A stretch of DNA of 64,000 nucleotides, taken from the NCBI RefSeq assembly GCF_026041215.1, contig NZ_JAPEIQ010000039.1:248001-312000 (forward strand), written 5' to 3'. The notes under the pieces were generated by a model, which did not search any database, was not told the DNA's origin, and saw nothing but the letters and a program-made list of their open reading frames with translations. Below are positions 57,008 to 64,000 of the stretch, one piece after another. This DNA is from Hoyosella sp. YIM 151337. GTDB taxonomy: Bacteria > Actinomycetota > Actinomycetes > Mycobacteriales > Mycobacteriaceae. Each line of letters starts with the position of its first letter. Within the stretch, counting starts at the first letter, position 1. The position numbers and the translations under genes are program-made.

Positions 57008-57730
57008 ATGTCTGATTCGCGCGATATACATTTGCGGCTTGCTGATCTGGCGCGCGATATGCACGGGGGGTCAAGCGCCGATTTGGATGCGGTGCTCGCA
57101 CAAACAACGGAGGCTGCGCTGCGATTGGTGCCGGGCGCAGACCACGTCGGAATCACCCTGATCACCGGCCGTCGTGAAATCCAATCGATGGCCCCCACCG
57201 ACGGCGACGCTAGTCTGCTCGATGCGATACAGCGGCGCCACGGCGAGGGCCCGTGCCTGTCTTCTGCCTGGAAGCAACACATGATTCGCTGTGATGACTA
57301 TTCGGTTGAGGAGCGCTGGCCTATATTCACCGCTACGGCCATGAGGGAGACACCCGTTCGCTCGTCCCTGTGCTTTCAGCTGTTCACGCAGAATCAGCTG
57401 CTTGGCGCGCTCAACGTGCACTCGGACGAGCCAGATGTATTCAGCGATGACTCGGAGGAAATCGGGCTCATCCTGGCGACGCACGCGGCGATTGCGCTCG
57501 GGACCGCCCGACGAGACAAACAGTTTCGCAGTGCGCTTGCCACGCGTGACGTCATCGGCCAGGCCAAAGGCATCCTCATGGAGCGGTACAAGATCAGTGC
57601 CACGGAAGCGTTTAATCTGCTCGTGAAACTGTCGCAAGAGACGAACACGCAGGTTTCGGCGGTCGCTGAGGAATTCGTCGCCAGTAATGTTGCGCAGCCC
57701 TCCAGTGTCGCGGCCGTCGAACTTGACTAA
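57008..57730 (+). CDS. GAF and ANTAR domain protein (RNA-binding antiterminator type)
   Basis: 240 residues from ATG 57008; GTG 56996 or 56969 would add 4 or 13 residues. The GAF domain spans about 25-165 and the C-terminal ANTAR domain about 170-228: ATRDVIGQAKGILMERYKISATEAFNLL. ANTAR domains bind paired hexaloop RNA hairpins and stop transcription termination. GAF suggests control by a small ligand or by redox state. GGGTAT at 56981-56986 could be a -10 element read by SigF, but the -35 is poor. Confidence 0.88.
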   Translation: MSDSRDIHLRLADLARDMHGGSSADLDAVLAQTTEAALRLVPGADHVGITLITGRREIQSMAPTDGDASLLDAIQRRHGEGPCLSSAWKQHMIRCDDYSVEERWPIFTATAMRETPVRSSLCFQLFTQNQLLGALNVHSDEPDVFSDDSEEIGLILATHAAIALGTARRDKQFRSALATRDVIGQAKGILMERYKISATEAFNLLVKLSQETNTQVSAVAEEFVASNVAQPSSVAAVELD

Positions 57731-57815
57731 CGCGCACACCGAACGCGGTACCGGGATTACTCAGAGCTGATGAGGGTACCTGGCCCATCAGAGCCGATTC
57801 AGGAGGTCCGCCGCA

Positions 57816-58424
57816 GTGTCACAGTTGAAAGCCGTCGCGCTCGTATGCACCCTGAAGCCCAGCCCAGCTGAGTCGAGCAGTCAGCTGCTCGCGGAGCAGA
57901 TTCTGCAAGCGTTGGAGGAACACGACGTAGCAGGCCAGTGCATCAGAGTTGCGGATCGTTCAATTCCGCCTGGCGTGGAACACAGGGTCAACGACAGCGA
58001 TGAATGGCCCGAGATCCGCGCGGAGGTGCTGGAGTCCGACATTGTTGCCATCTGCACCCCAATCTGGCTCGGCCACCCCTCGAGCCTGGCGCAACGGGTA
58101 TTGGAACGCCTGAACGCTGACCTGTCTGAGACTCAAACCGATGGTCGTCCAATCATGTGGGACAAGATTGGCCTGGCGGGAGTAGTGGGTAACGAGGACG
58201 GGGCACACAAAGTGATATCCGACCTGTTCCAGGGGATGAACGACCTTGGTTTCACGACTCCCGCGTATGGCGGCGTCTACTGGGTGGGTGAGGCTCGGGG
58301 CGGCACGGATTATCTGGAACTCAGTTCCATTCCGGAGTCTGTCGCCGGGACGCTGGGCAACATGACGCGAAATGCGGTGCATCTCGCACGCCTGTTGCGA
58401 AGCGCCGGGTATCCAGGCGATTAA
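57816..58424 (+). CDS. Flavodoxin-like NAD(P)H-dependent FMN reductase family protein
   Basis: 202 residues, GTG start after AGGAGG. The flavodoxin fold opens with KAVALVCTLKPSPAESSSQLLAE (phosphate loop), and the segment CTPIWLGHPSSLAQRVLERL is the FMN-contact loop of NADPH-dependent FMN reductases. GVVGNEDGAHKV follows. It probably moves electrons from NAD(P)H to a quinone, nitro compound or other acceptor. A strong terminator follows. Confidence 0.85.
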   Translation: MSQLKAVALVCTLKPSPAESSSQLLAEQILQALEEHDVAGQCIRVADRSIPPGVEHRVNDSDEWPEIRAEVLESDIVAICTPIWLGHPSSLAQRVLERLNADLSETQTDGRPIMWDKIGLAGVVGNEDGAHKVISDLFQGMNDLGFTTPAYGGVYWVGEARGGTDYLELSSIPESVAGTLGNMTRNAVHLARLLRSAGYPGD

Positions 58425-58449
58425 CGCGGAAGCAAGCCAGCCTTAACCG

Positions 58450-58480
58450 GTGGAAGCCCCGCTGCGAAAGGGGCTTCCAC
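58450..58480. terminator. Terminator between the flavodoxin-like gene and the membrane-protein gene
   Basis: Perfect 11-bp GC-rich arms 58450-58460 and 58470-58480 with a 9-nt loop, in the 71-bp gap between convergent genes. It can serve both strands. Confidence 0.8.
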
Positions 58481-58495
58481 GCCTAATCAGCGGGC

Positions 58496-58795
58496 TCAGA
58501 TGTCCAGCGGGCCTTTGCCTTCAGCTGAGACTTGGCGGTCACTTGTCTTTTCTGGATGTGTGGCAAGCTTGCGATTCGCCTGCCAGCGCCACAAAATGCC
58601 ACCAGCGACGAGGAAAACAACGACACAAACACCAGCGATCACAGCCAGCGTCGTTTCGCCGGATGCAGCGGCGATAAGCCCAAGTGGCAGCGCCACGACT
58701 GCGAAGCCGATGAGTAAATAGGCCAGGCGGGCCATGCCACGGCCCACCGAGGTGTGGAATGCTTCCTCACGGCCGGCGTATTCGGGTTCCTTCAT
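58496..58795 (-). CDS. Small two-segment membrane protein of unknown function
   Basis: 99 residues from ATG 58795 after GTGGAGGAA; the longer frame is rejected. There are two membrane segments, about 22-45 (LAYLLIGFAVVALPLGLIAA) and 52-72 (LAVIAGVCVVVFLVAGGIL), with charged ends. No family recognised. It lies 26 bp after the heptose operon's last gene, but its own ribosome site leaves open whether it belongs to that operon. Confidence 0.65.
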   Translation of the reverse strand: MKEPEYAGREEAFHTSVGRGMARLAYLLIGFAVVALPLGLIAAASGETTLAVIAGVCVVVFLVAGGILWRWQANRKLATHPEKTSDRQVSAEGKGPLDI

Positions 58796-58821
58796 GGTCT
58801 TCCTCCACAACGTCGGACTGC

Positions 58822-59829
58822 TTAAGGGTTCCCAGTCAGGGCGATATCCAAACCTCGGGCAATCGTGTGGCGCTGTCCGAGCTGGTTCTCGACGGCCTCG
58901 ATCACGGCGGTCACTGAGATCGCGAGCAGCCCAGGGTCAGTGGTCGCGCCGTGGGGATCGCCGCGGCGTCCGGCCCAGAGGACGCGGTGGCGGGGCAATC
59001 GGGGCGGGCCCCACTCTGCGGGCGAGGTTGGGCCAAAAAGCGTGACTGACGGTGTCGTGAAGGCGGTCGCCAGATGCGAGACTCCGGTGTCTCCACAGAC
59101 GACTAGTCGTGCGCCCGCTACGAGTGTGCAGAGCCCCGTCATCTGCGTCCGTCCAGCGAGGACCCGGCTCTCGGGCAATCCTGCCGCGTGCGCAACCGTC
59201 AGTGCGCGCGACCGCTCCGCCACGGAGCCAGTCAGGATGACGTGTTCACCGCGCCCATGGAGCCAGCGGACAACCTCAGCGAAGCGGCCCGCCGGCCACC
59301 GCCGAGCTTCCGCTGCCGCGCCAGGGTGGATGAGTACGCAGTCCGCTGCCGGTGAACGCTGAGCCGGGGCCCGCAGGCACAAATCCTGCGGGTCAGTATC
59401 AATGCCGTATCCGGCCAGCAGTCCGCACCACCGGACCACCTCATGCTGGCCCGCACACCACGGCACGCCACCTAGTTCGGGGAAGGCCGGGTGGTGATGC
59501 GTGATGACCTTGCGTGGTGCCGCAAGTAACAGGTCGCGGTGGCTTTCTGGACCGGAGCCGTGGAGATTGACGGCGACGTCGACAGGCTCCGCAGCCCAGC
59601 GGAGACCGCCAAGCCCAGGAGTCGGCATAACAGCGTCCACCGCGCCAGTGCGTAACGCCAGCGGCCGCAGCGGTGCGGGGCAGGCCAAAATGATCTTGTG
59701 CGAACGGTATTGTCGCCGCAGCGCGCGCAGCGCGGGAACCGCGGTGAGGAGGTCACCGAGGCCGAGGGCGCGCAGCACCAGCACGACAGGCCGGGCATCC
59801 GCAATGCCGGCGGTACCGGTCACGGCCAT
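58822..59829 (-). CDS. Glycosyltransferase family 9 (heptosyltransferase-like)
   Basis: 335 residues. The N-terminal VLVLRALGLGDLLTAVPALR (16-35) is the GT9 signature of ADP-heptose transferases. The C-terminal domain has VLIHPGAAAEARRWP and CGDTGVSHLATAF, the nucleotide-sugar site. It should move heptose from an ADP-heptose donor to a glycan or lipid acceptor at the inner membrane face. Last gene of the operon, overlapping the SDR by 10 nt. The acceptor in a Gram-positive is unknown. Confidence 0.88.
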   Translation of the reverse strand: MAVTGTAGIADARPVVLVLRALGLGDLLTAVPALRALRRQYRSHKIILACPAPLRPLALRTGAVDAVMPTPGLGGLRWAAEPVDVAVNLHGSGPESHRDLLLAAPRKVITHHHPAFPELGGVPWCAGQHEVVRWCGLLAGYGIDTDPQDLCLRAPAQRSPAADCVLIHPGAAAEARRWPAGRFAEVVRWLHGRGEHVILTGSVAERSRALTVAHAAGLPESRVLAGRTQMTGLCTLVAGARLVVCGDTGVSHLATAFTTPSVTLFGPTSPAEWGPPRLPRHRVLWAGRRGDPHGATTDPGLLAISVTAVIEAVENQLGQRHTIARGLDIALTGNP

Positions 59830-60548
59830 GAGCCCTCAGTGGAACTACATACCAGCAGTTCCCGAACCTCGCAGCCGGGCGGCTGGCGCAGTGCGAAAAG
59901 CACCGCCTTCGCAACATCGGCAGGTTTGTTCAGCATCGCGTCCGGCGGCGGCTTGTACTGCTCGTCCCGGCCGTCGAAGAAAGCGGTCTCCATGCCACCG
60001 GGGACCAGCAGGGTCACACCGACCCGCCCGGCGGTTTCCGCAGCGAGCGCGCGGGTGAATCCCACGACAGCGAACTTCGAGGCGCAGTAGGCGGTCGCGT
60101 CGCTCACCGCACGCAAGCCCAGTGTGGACGCGCACGTAACCACCCGGCCGGCGTTCCGTTCCAGATACGGAAGTGCCGCCCGTACCACCGACACAGTCCC
60201 CAGCAGGTTGACGTGGATCACCCGCTCCCATTCTTTGCGGGGAACCTTGTGCAGTGGCCCACACGAATCCACCCCCGCTGCGGTGAACACCGCATCGATA
60301 CCACCCGCGCGTTCGGCGAGCGCGTCCACAGCGGACTCCGCGGCTTCGCTGTCCCCAATATCTGCCTGAATGAAATGGACTATGTCCGGATGGGGCGCGA
60401 CCTGGTCGATCACCAGCGGAGTACCGCCAGCCGCGCGTACCGCTTCGGCAACAGCAGCCCCAAGGCCGGATGCCCCACCGGTGATGAGCACATTACCTAG
60501 CGTTTCTTGCGTTGCTTCTGGACCCTGTTGAGTAATGGATTCGGTCAC
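59820..60548 (-). CDS. Classical short-chain dehydrogenase/reductase
   Basis: 242 residues, GTG start. The cofactor motif is TGGASGLG (23-30) and the catalytic set Ser141, Tyr154 and Lys158 is intact in YCASK. It is a classical SDR, not the extended type of the heptose epimerase HldD, so it likely oxidises or reduces a hydroxyl on the heptose-derived product or a related sugar. Its place between hldE-like and GT9 genes, with a 10-nt overlap to the latter, supports a role in the same pathway. Substrate unknown. Confidence 0.85.
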   Translation of the reverse strand: MTESITQQGPEATQETLGNVLITGGASGLGAAVAEAVRAAGGTPLVIDQVAPHPDIVHFIQADIGDSEAAESAVDALAERAGGIDAVFTAAGVDSCGPLHKVPRKEWERVIHVNLLGTVSVVRAALPYLERNAGRVVTCASTLGLRAVSDATAYCASKFAVVGFTRALAAETAGRVGVTLLVPGGMETAFFDGRDEQYKPPPDAMLNKPADVAKAVLFALRQPPGCEVRELLVCSSTEGSWP

Positions 60549-60569
60549 AACCGCTTCCTTCCGTTGCGT

Positions 60570-61970
60570 TCAGGACGAATGTCGCGCGCCGTCCGCCTGC
60601 AGGCGGCGAAGCAGCGACGTCGTCGAGTAGCCCCCGACAGTGGGAACGATGACGATGTCGCCGCCATAGCGGCGAATCACATCAGCCTCCGGGAGATCAA
60701 TGGGTTCATAATCTCCGCCCTTCACCCAGACGTCGGGGCGGAGCTGTTGCAGAACCTCGCGGGGATCGTCCTCGTCGAAGATCACCACAGCGTCGACAGT
60801 TGCGAGTTCGCGCAGTGTTTGTGCCCGATCAGCCTCGCTGAGGACGGGGCGGGTGGCGCCTTTTAGCCGCCGGACCGACGCGTCGGAATTCAGACACACA
60901 ACGAGCGCGTCGCCGAGTGCACGGGCTGCACGCAGCAAACTGAGATGTCCGCGGTGGAGGAGATCGAAGCAGCCCCCGGTGGCGACGATTCGCCGTCCGT
61001 TCGCCCGCAATGTTTGGACAATCGCGTATGGGTCGCTATCGAGGCCAGCCCGCGAAGGCCGGTTGCGCGCGGTGACGTCCACCGATAGTCGGCTTGCGCC
61101 GCCCCGGAGAACATACTGCGTCGCCGCGTGCACCGCTTCGGTCACTGCTCCCGCGCTGTCAGCGCCTGCTGCCAGATGGGCGGCAGCGGTGGCAGAAAAA
61201 CAATCTCCCGCTCCGCACACGTCGAGTCCTTCCGTAAACGTGGCGCAGCGGGGTGCTTTGACATGCGTGGTGCGGTGCCCGTCATTGACGTAAGCGCCCT
61301 CATCGGATGCGGTGACCGCAACCGCAGCGGCGCACCATGTCCGTCGCAGGACCGTGGCGTGTTCAGCAGCGCCACTGGCACTGCCGCTGAACGTGCGTGC
61401 TTCCGCGAGGTTCGGGGTGACAAGTGCGCAGCCCGGGATTGGTGTTGCACCGCGGGGATGGGGATCCCATACGATCGGGATCGAGCTGGCGAGGGCAGTG
61501 AGGGCATCACGCAGGGCGGGATGCCGCGTCACGTCGCGGCCATAGTCTGCAACCAGAATCGCGCTGGCGCCCGCAAGAGCGTCTAGTACTGTGCGACCAA
61601 ACGGCGCTGCGATATCAGCGCGACAGTCACCGTCGTCCATTCTCGCGACGGTTCGGCCTTCGACCTGCACCCGGGTTTTCGTAGTCGTACGTCCGGTCGC
61701 TGGCAGTGGGCACAGTGTCACATGCGGGGCGAGCAGCTGCTGGAGCCGTTGTGCCTCATCATCGTCACTCATCGCGGTAACCAAGATGACGCGGTGCTCC
61801 GCACGCGCGGCGATCAGCGCGGCCAGGCCCGCGCCACCGGGACGTTCCGACCGCTGCGTCACGTCGATGGCGGGCGCGGAGGGTGAGTCGGGGCAACGCC
61901 GGGTGCTCACACCGTTGATGTCACGGTCGAGCAACACGTCGCCGAGCACTACAAGCGGTGCTTGGCTCAT
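60570..61970 (-). CDS. hldE: Bifunctional heptose-7-phosphate kinase / heptose-1-phosphate adenylyltransferase
   Basis: 466 residues from ATG 61970, close to E. coli HldE length. The N-terminal PfkB/ribokinase domain (about 1-300) has the anion hole and base in VCGAGDCFSA (Asp256). The C-terminal cytidylyltransferase-like domain (about 325-466) has GGCFDLLHRGHLSLL with the HxGH-type motif and VWVKGGDYEP. It would phosphorylate D-glycero-D-manno-heptose 7-phosphate at C1, then, after GmhB, join the 1-phosphate to AMP. It overlaps gmhA by 4 nt. This points to beta-anomer ADP-heptose, not the GDP-heptose route of mycobacteria. Confidence 0.88.
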   Translation of the reverse strand: MSQAPLVVLGDVLLDRDINGVSTRRCPDSPSAPAIDVTQRSERPGGAGLAALIAARAEHRVILVTAMSDDDEAQRLQQLLAPHVTLCPLPATGRTTTKTRVQVEGRTVARMDDGDCRADIAAPFGRTVLDALAGASAILVADYGRDVTRHPALRDALTALASSIPIVWDPHPRGATPIPGCALVTPNLAEARTFSGSASGAAEHATVLRRTWCAAAVAVTASDEGAYVNDGHRTTHVKAPRCATFTEGLDVCGAGDCFSATAAAHLAAGADSAGAVTEAVHAATQYVLRGGASRLSVDVTARNRPSRAGLDSDPYAIVQTLRANGRRIVATGGCFDLLHRGHLSLLRAARALGDALVVCLNSDASVRRLKGATRPVLSEADRAQTLRELATVDAVVIFDEDDPREVLQQLRPDVWVKGGDYEPIDLPEADVIRRYGGDIVIVPTVGGYSTTSLLRRLQADGARHSS

Positions 61971-62548
61971 CCGGGCACTCCCAATTGCTCGTCCAGCGCC
62001 GCACACAGCACGTGTACCAGCGCTAAGTGCACCTCCTGGATGGTTGCTACGGATGTGGCGTCAACGGGAATCGCATCATCGGCCATGGTGGCCAGCGGAT
62101 TCGGCGCCGGTCCCGTCAGCGCCCAGACTTTGACGCCAGCCTCCTGCGCTGTCTTAGCAGCGGCGAGTACGTTGCGGCTCGTACCGCTCGTGGAGAGTGC
62201 GATCAGAGTGTCACCCTCGCGGGCGTGCGCTCGCACTTGCCGGGAAAACAGTTGCTCTTCGCCGTAGTCGTTGACAATCGCCGTGCCGGCGGACGTGTCG
62301 GCGTGCAGCGCTATAGCGGACAGCGGTGCGCGTTCGGAATGAAACCGGCCCACAAGTTCGCCGCTGAGATGCTGCGCTTCCGCCGCACTGCCGCCATTAC
62401 CGCACGTCAGCAAGCGTCCGCCCGCGGCGTACATGGCCGCGAGTTCGGCCGCCCAGCGGGCCACCGTGTCCGCATGGGCGGCGGTAGCGTCGAGGGCCTT
62501 CTGTAAATCAGCGAAATGAGCGTGCACGCTGTTCGGGAGTGCGGTCAT
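61967..62548 (-). CDS. gmhA: Sedoheptulose-7-phosphate isomerase
   Basis: 193 residues from ATG 62548; a longer frame is rejected because the ATGA overlap fits. The SIS domain carries CGNGGSAAEAQHLSGELVGR (49-68), STSGTS, and TIQEVHLALVH, which hold the zinc-binding and catalytic residues of GmhA. It turns sedoheptulose 7-phosphate into D-glycero-D-manno-heptose 7-phosphate, the first step of ADP-heptose synthesis. Coupled by 4-nt overlaps on both sides. Confidence 0.9.
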   Translation of the reverse strand: MTALPNSVHAHFADLQKALDATAAHADTVARWAAELAAMYAAGGRLLTCGNGGSAAEAQHLSGELVGRFHSERAPLSAIALHADTSAGTAIVNDYGEEQLFSRQVRAHAREGDTLIALSTSGTSRNVLAAAKTAQEAGVKVWALTGPAPNPLATMADDAIPVDATSVATIQEVHLALVHVLCAALDEQLGVPG

Positions 62549-63582
62549 GGCACGAGTTCTCCAATCTGAGTCGTGCGGTACAGCCGCGCAACGGCCGACA
62601 AGACGTCCTCCGGAGGGATGGAATCCAGACAGGGATGCCCAGGAATGGGGCAGACCCGTGCGCGACTGTTTCGGCAAGGTGCCGACTGATCACCGAGGAT
62701 GACCAGTTTGTGAGCCGGCGGCGCCCATTGGCTGGCCGGCACTACCGGTGCAAACAAGCTGATGACGGGCGCTCCTACCGCCGCTGCAAGATGCGCGGGC
62801 CCGGTGTTTGGGACGATGACCGCTGCTGCCCGGCTGAGCACCGCGGCGAGTGATTCGAGCGATGTCTTACCAGCAAGGTTCCGGACGCCCAACGTGCTGC
62901 CTATTGCGTCGGCAGCGAACTCCGCCTCCCCAGGTCCGCCCGTAACTACCACGGAGTAGCCGCTCTCCCGCAGCGCTGCGAGGACGGTGCGGTACCACTG
63001 GGCGGAAGGCCGTCGCGCAGACACCGATGCTCCCGGATGCACGACGAGATAGTCGCCGGATTCGGTGAACGCCTGCTGACTGGCGGGCCTCGTTATCCGA
63101 AGCTCTCCCGCATCACTGCTGGGCAGCGTGAATCCCGCTGCGGCGGCCAGCGAAAGTGCGCGCTGCACTTCGGGAATCGCGGGCGGACTGTGGTGACGCA
63201 AATCGAGCAGCGACCCGGGGTAGTCGTCGCTGTGCGCGCCGATCCACGGCACCGCCGCCATCCGCAAGAGCAGCGCCAGCGGCAGTGACGATTGATGAAA
63301 CGACGTGAAAATCAGCGCCCGGCTGAACGCACCGGCAGCAAGCTCACCAACAATCGCGGTGATATCACTGGCCGCTACGGGCGGCGGGTGGAAACCAACC
63401 CAGGGCGCATCCCACGTTAGCACCTGATCAACGCCGGGAAGTAACCGGGCTGCACCAGCTCCCTGGGGACCAGCGAGGAACGTCACTGGGCCCGTTTTCG
63501 CGGCCACCGCACGAACGGCGGGGCCGGTAAGGAGGACATCACCCATGTTGTCGAGGCGGCAGATCAGCGTCTTCCCACTCAT
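62545..63582 (-). CDS. Glycosyltransferase family 9 (heptosyltransferase-like), second copy
   Basis: 345 residues from ATG 63582, overlapping the GmhB-like gene by 4 nt. The N-terminal ICRLDNMGDVLLTGPAVRAV is the GT9 opening, and VVHPGASVSARRPSAQWY and VPNTGPAHLAAAVG form the donor site. CRNSRARVCPIPGHPCLD near the end carries three cysteines, a feature of several heptosyltransferases. With the other GT9 of the operon it could add two heptoses in turn. Acceptor unknown. Confidence 0.88.
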   Translation of the reverse strand: MSGKTLICRLDNMGDVLLTGPAVRAVAAKTGPVTFLAGPQGAGAARLLPGVDQVLTWDAPWVGFHPPPVAASDITAIVGELAAGAFSRALIFTSFHQSSLPLALLLRMAAVPWIGAHSDDYPGSLLDLRHHSPPAIPEVQRALSLAAAAGFTLPSSDAGELRITRPASQQAFTESGDYLVVHPGASVSARRPSAQWYRTVLAALRESGYSVVVTGGPGEAEFAADAIGSTLGVRNLAGKTSLESLAAVLSRAAAVIVPNTGPAHLAAAVGAPVISLFAPVVPASQWAPPAHKLVILGDQSAPCRNSRARVCPIPGHPCLDSIPPEDVLSAVARLYRTTQIGELVP

Positions 63583-64000
63583 CGCGCACCACTCTGGATC
63601 GCCATGGACACGGCCATTCCGAGGTCTTCCGCCACGAGCGCCTGTTCTTGCGCGGCCTCGATCTCGGGTTGCAACGTCCGTCGTGTTGGTACGAGGATCG
63701 CTCTGGCACCGGCCCGCAGCGCAGCGTCGACGTCCGCCCCGGTGTCCCCGATCATGACGCAGCTTTCCACCGGCACCCCGAGCTCGCGTGCCGCGTTCCG
63801 GATCATCGCAGGGCACGGCTTACGGCACCCGCAACCGTCGTCCTCGCCATGCACACATATCTGCCAGGTATCGAAGCGGCCAAATTCGGCATTGACGCGC
63901 TCGTTGACGGCCAGGAGTTGCCTGATGGTGATCAGGCCGCGCGCGACGCCGGACTGATTAGAGACGACACCAACCCGTAACCCCGCCTGGCGGGCGCGCT
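63579..64000 (-). CDS. gmhB: HAD phosphatase, GmhB-like (5' end cut by the window)
   Basis: The frame is open to the right edge, so the N-terminus with the DxD motif is missing. What remains starts GLRVGVVSNQSGVARGL, then CVHGEDDGCGCRKP with the C-x-H ... C-x-C zinc pattern of GmhB, then MIGDTGADVDAALRAGA, the HAD motif III/IV. It would remove the 7-phosphate from heptose 1,7-bisphosphate between the two HldE steps. A histidinol-phosphatase-type activity is possible, but the operon makes GmhB the better call. Confidence 0.85.
   Translation of the reverse strand, partial: RARQAGLRVGVVSNQSGVARGLITIRQLLAVNERVNAEFGRFDTWQICVHGEDDGCGCRKPCPAMIRNAARELGVPVESCVMIGDTGADVDAALRAGARAILVPTRRTLQPEIEAAQEQALVAEDLGMAVSMAIQSGAR

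Overview
The window is chromosomal DNA of a high-GC Gram-positive actinomycete. Gene order and protein families point to the mycolic-acid group (Mycobacteriales/Corynebacteriales; something near Rhodococcus, Hoyosella or Mycobacterium). From memory, the run ileS, lspA, rluA-type synthase, dnaE1, deazaflavin nitroreductase, ilvA, a treY-like gene, a membrane acyltransferase, bioA-bioF-bioD, bioB, bsaP follows the order of the M. tuberculosis Rv1536 to Rv1590 region. GTG starts, tight ATGA overlaps and a translational T-box before ileS fit this. I saw no rRNA, tRNA, CRISPR array, insertion sequence or prophage. The genus cannot be fixed from this window alone.

Layout. 1-7.3 kb: cut-off patatin-like lipase, DUF418 membrane protein, a DUF559/AbiEi-like protein bracketed by two identical 40-nt hairpins, a CoA-transferase (two subunits) plus thiolase operon facing an IclR regulator, and three very small genes. 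7.3-16 kb: CitE-like lyase, gabD and gabT with a divergent PucR regulator, and a short-form NAD-dependent glutamate dehydrogenase. 16-26 kb: HxlR regulator with a QorB/NmrA-like oxidoreductase, T-box and ileS, two lipoproteins, lspA, pseudouridine synthase, rarD-like transporter. 25.8-30 kb: ureohydrolase, XRE-cupin regulator, nitrilase-type amidase and an FAD amino-acid 2-monooxygenase. Together these read as the arginine oxygenase route (arginine to 4-guanidinobutanamide to 4-guanidinobutyrate to GABA), whose product GabT/GabD 15 kb away could take to succinate.

30-44 kb: dnaE1, a lipoprotein serpin, a deazaflavin-dependent nitroreductase, ilvA, TetR, a TreY homologue that has lost the glycosidase active site, a small secreted peptide, a secretory lipase, an OafA-type acyltransferase and a SigG-like ECF sigma factor. 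44.9-49.5 kb: the biotin operon bioA-bioF-bioD-bioB-bsaP. 49.5-58.5 kb: anti-sigma factor and SigF, then an ATP-grasp/CocE pair preceded by a good SigF-type promoter, a HemK2-like methyltransferase with a CDGSH iron-sulfur protein facing a haem-oxygenase-like diiron protein, STAS, GAF-ANTAR and flavodoxin-like genes.

58.8-64 kb: a tightly coupled minus-strand operon (gmhB-like, GT9, gmhA, hldE-like, SDR, GT9) that encodes an ADP-heptose pathway and two heptosyltransferase-family enzymes. This is unexpected in a Gram-positive without LPS and is the most interesting system here. It runs off the right edge.
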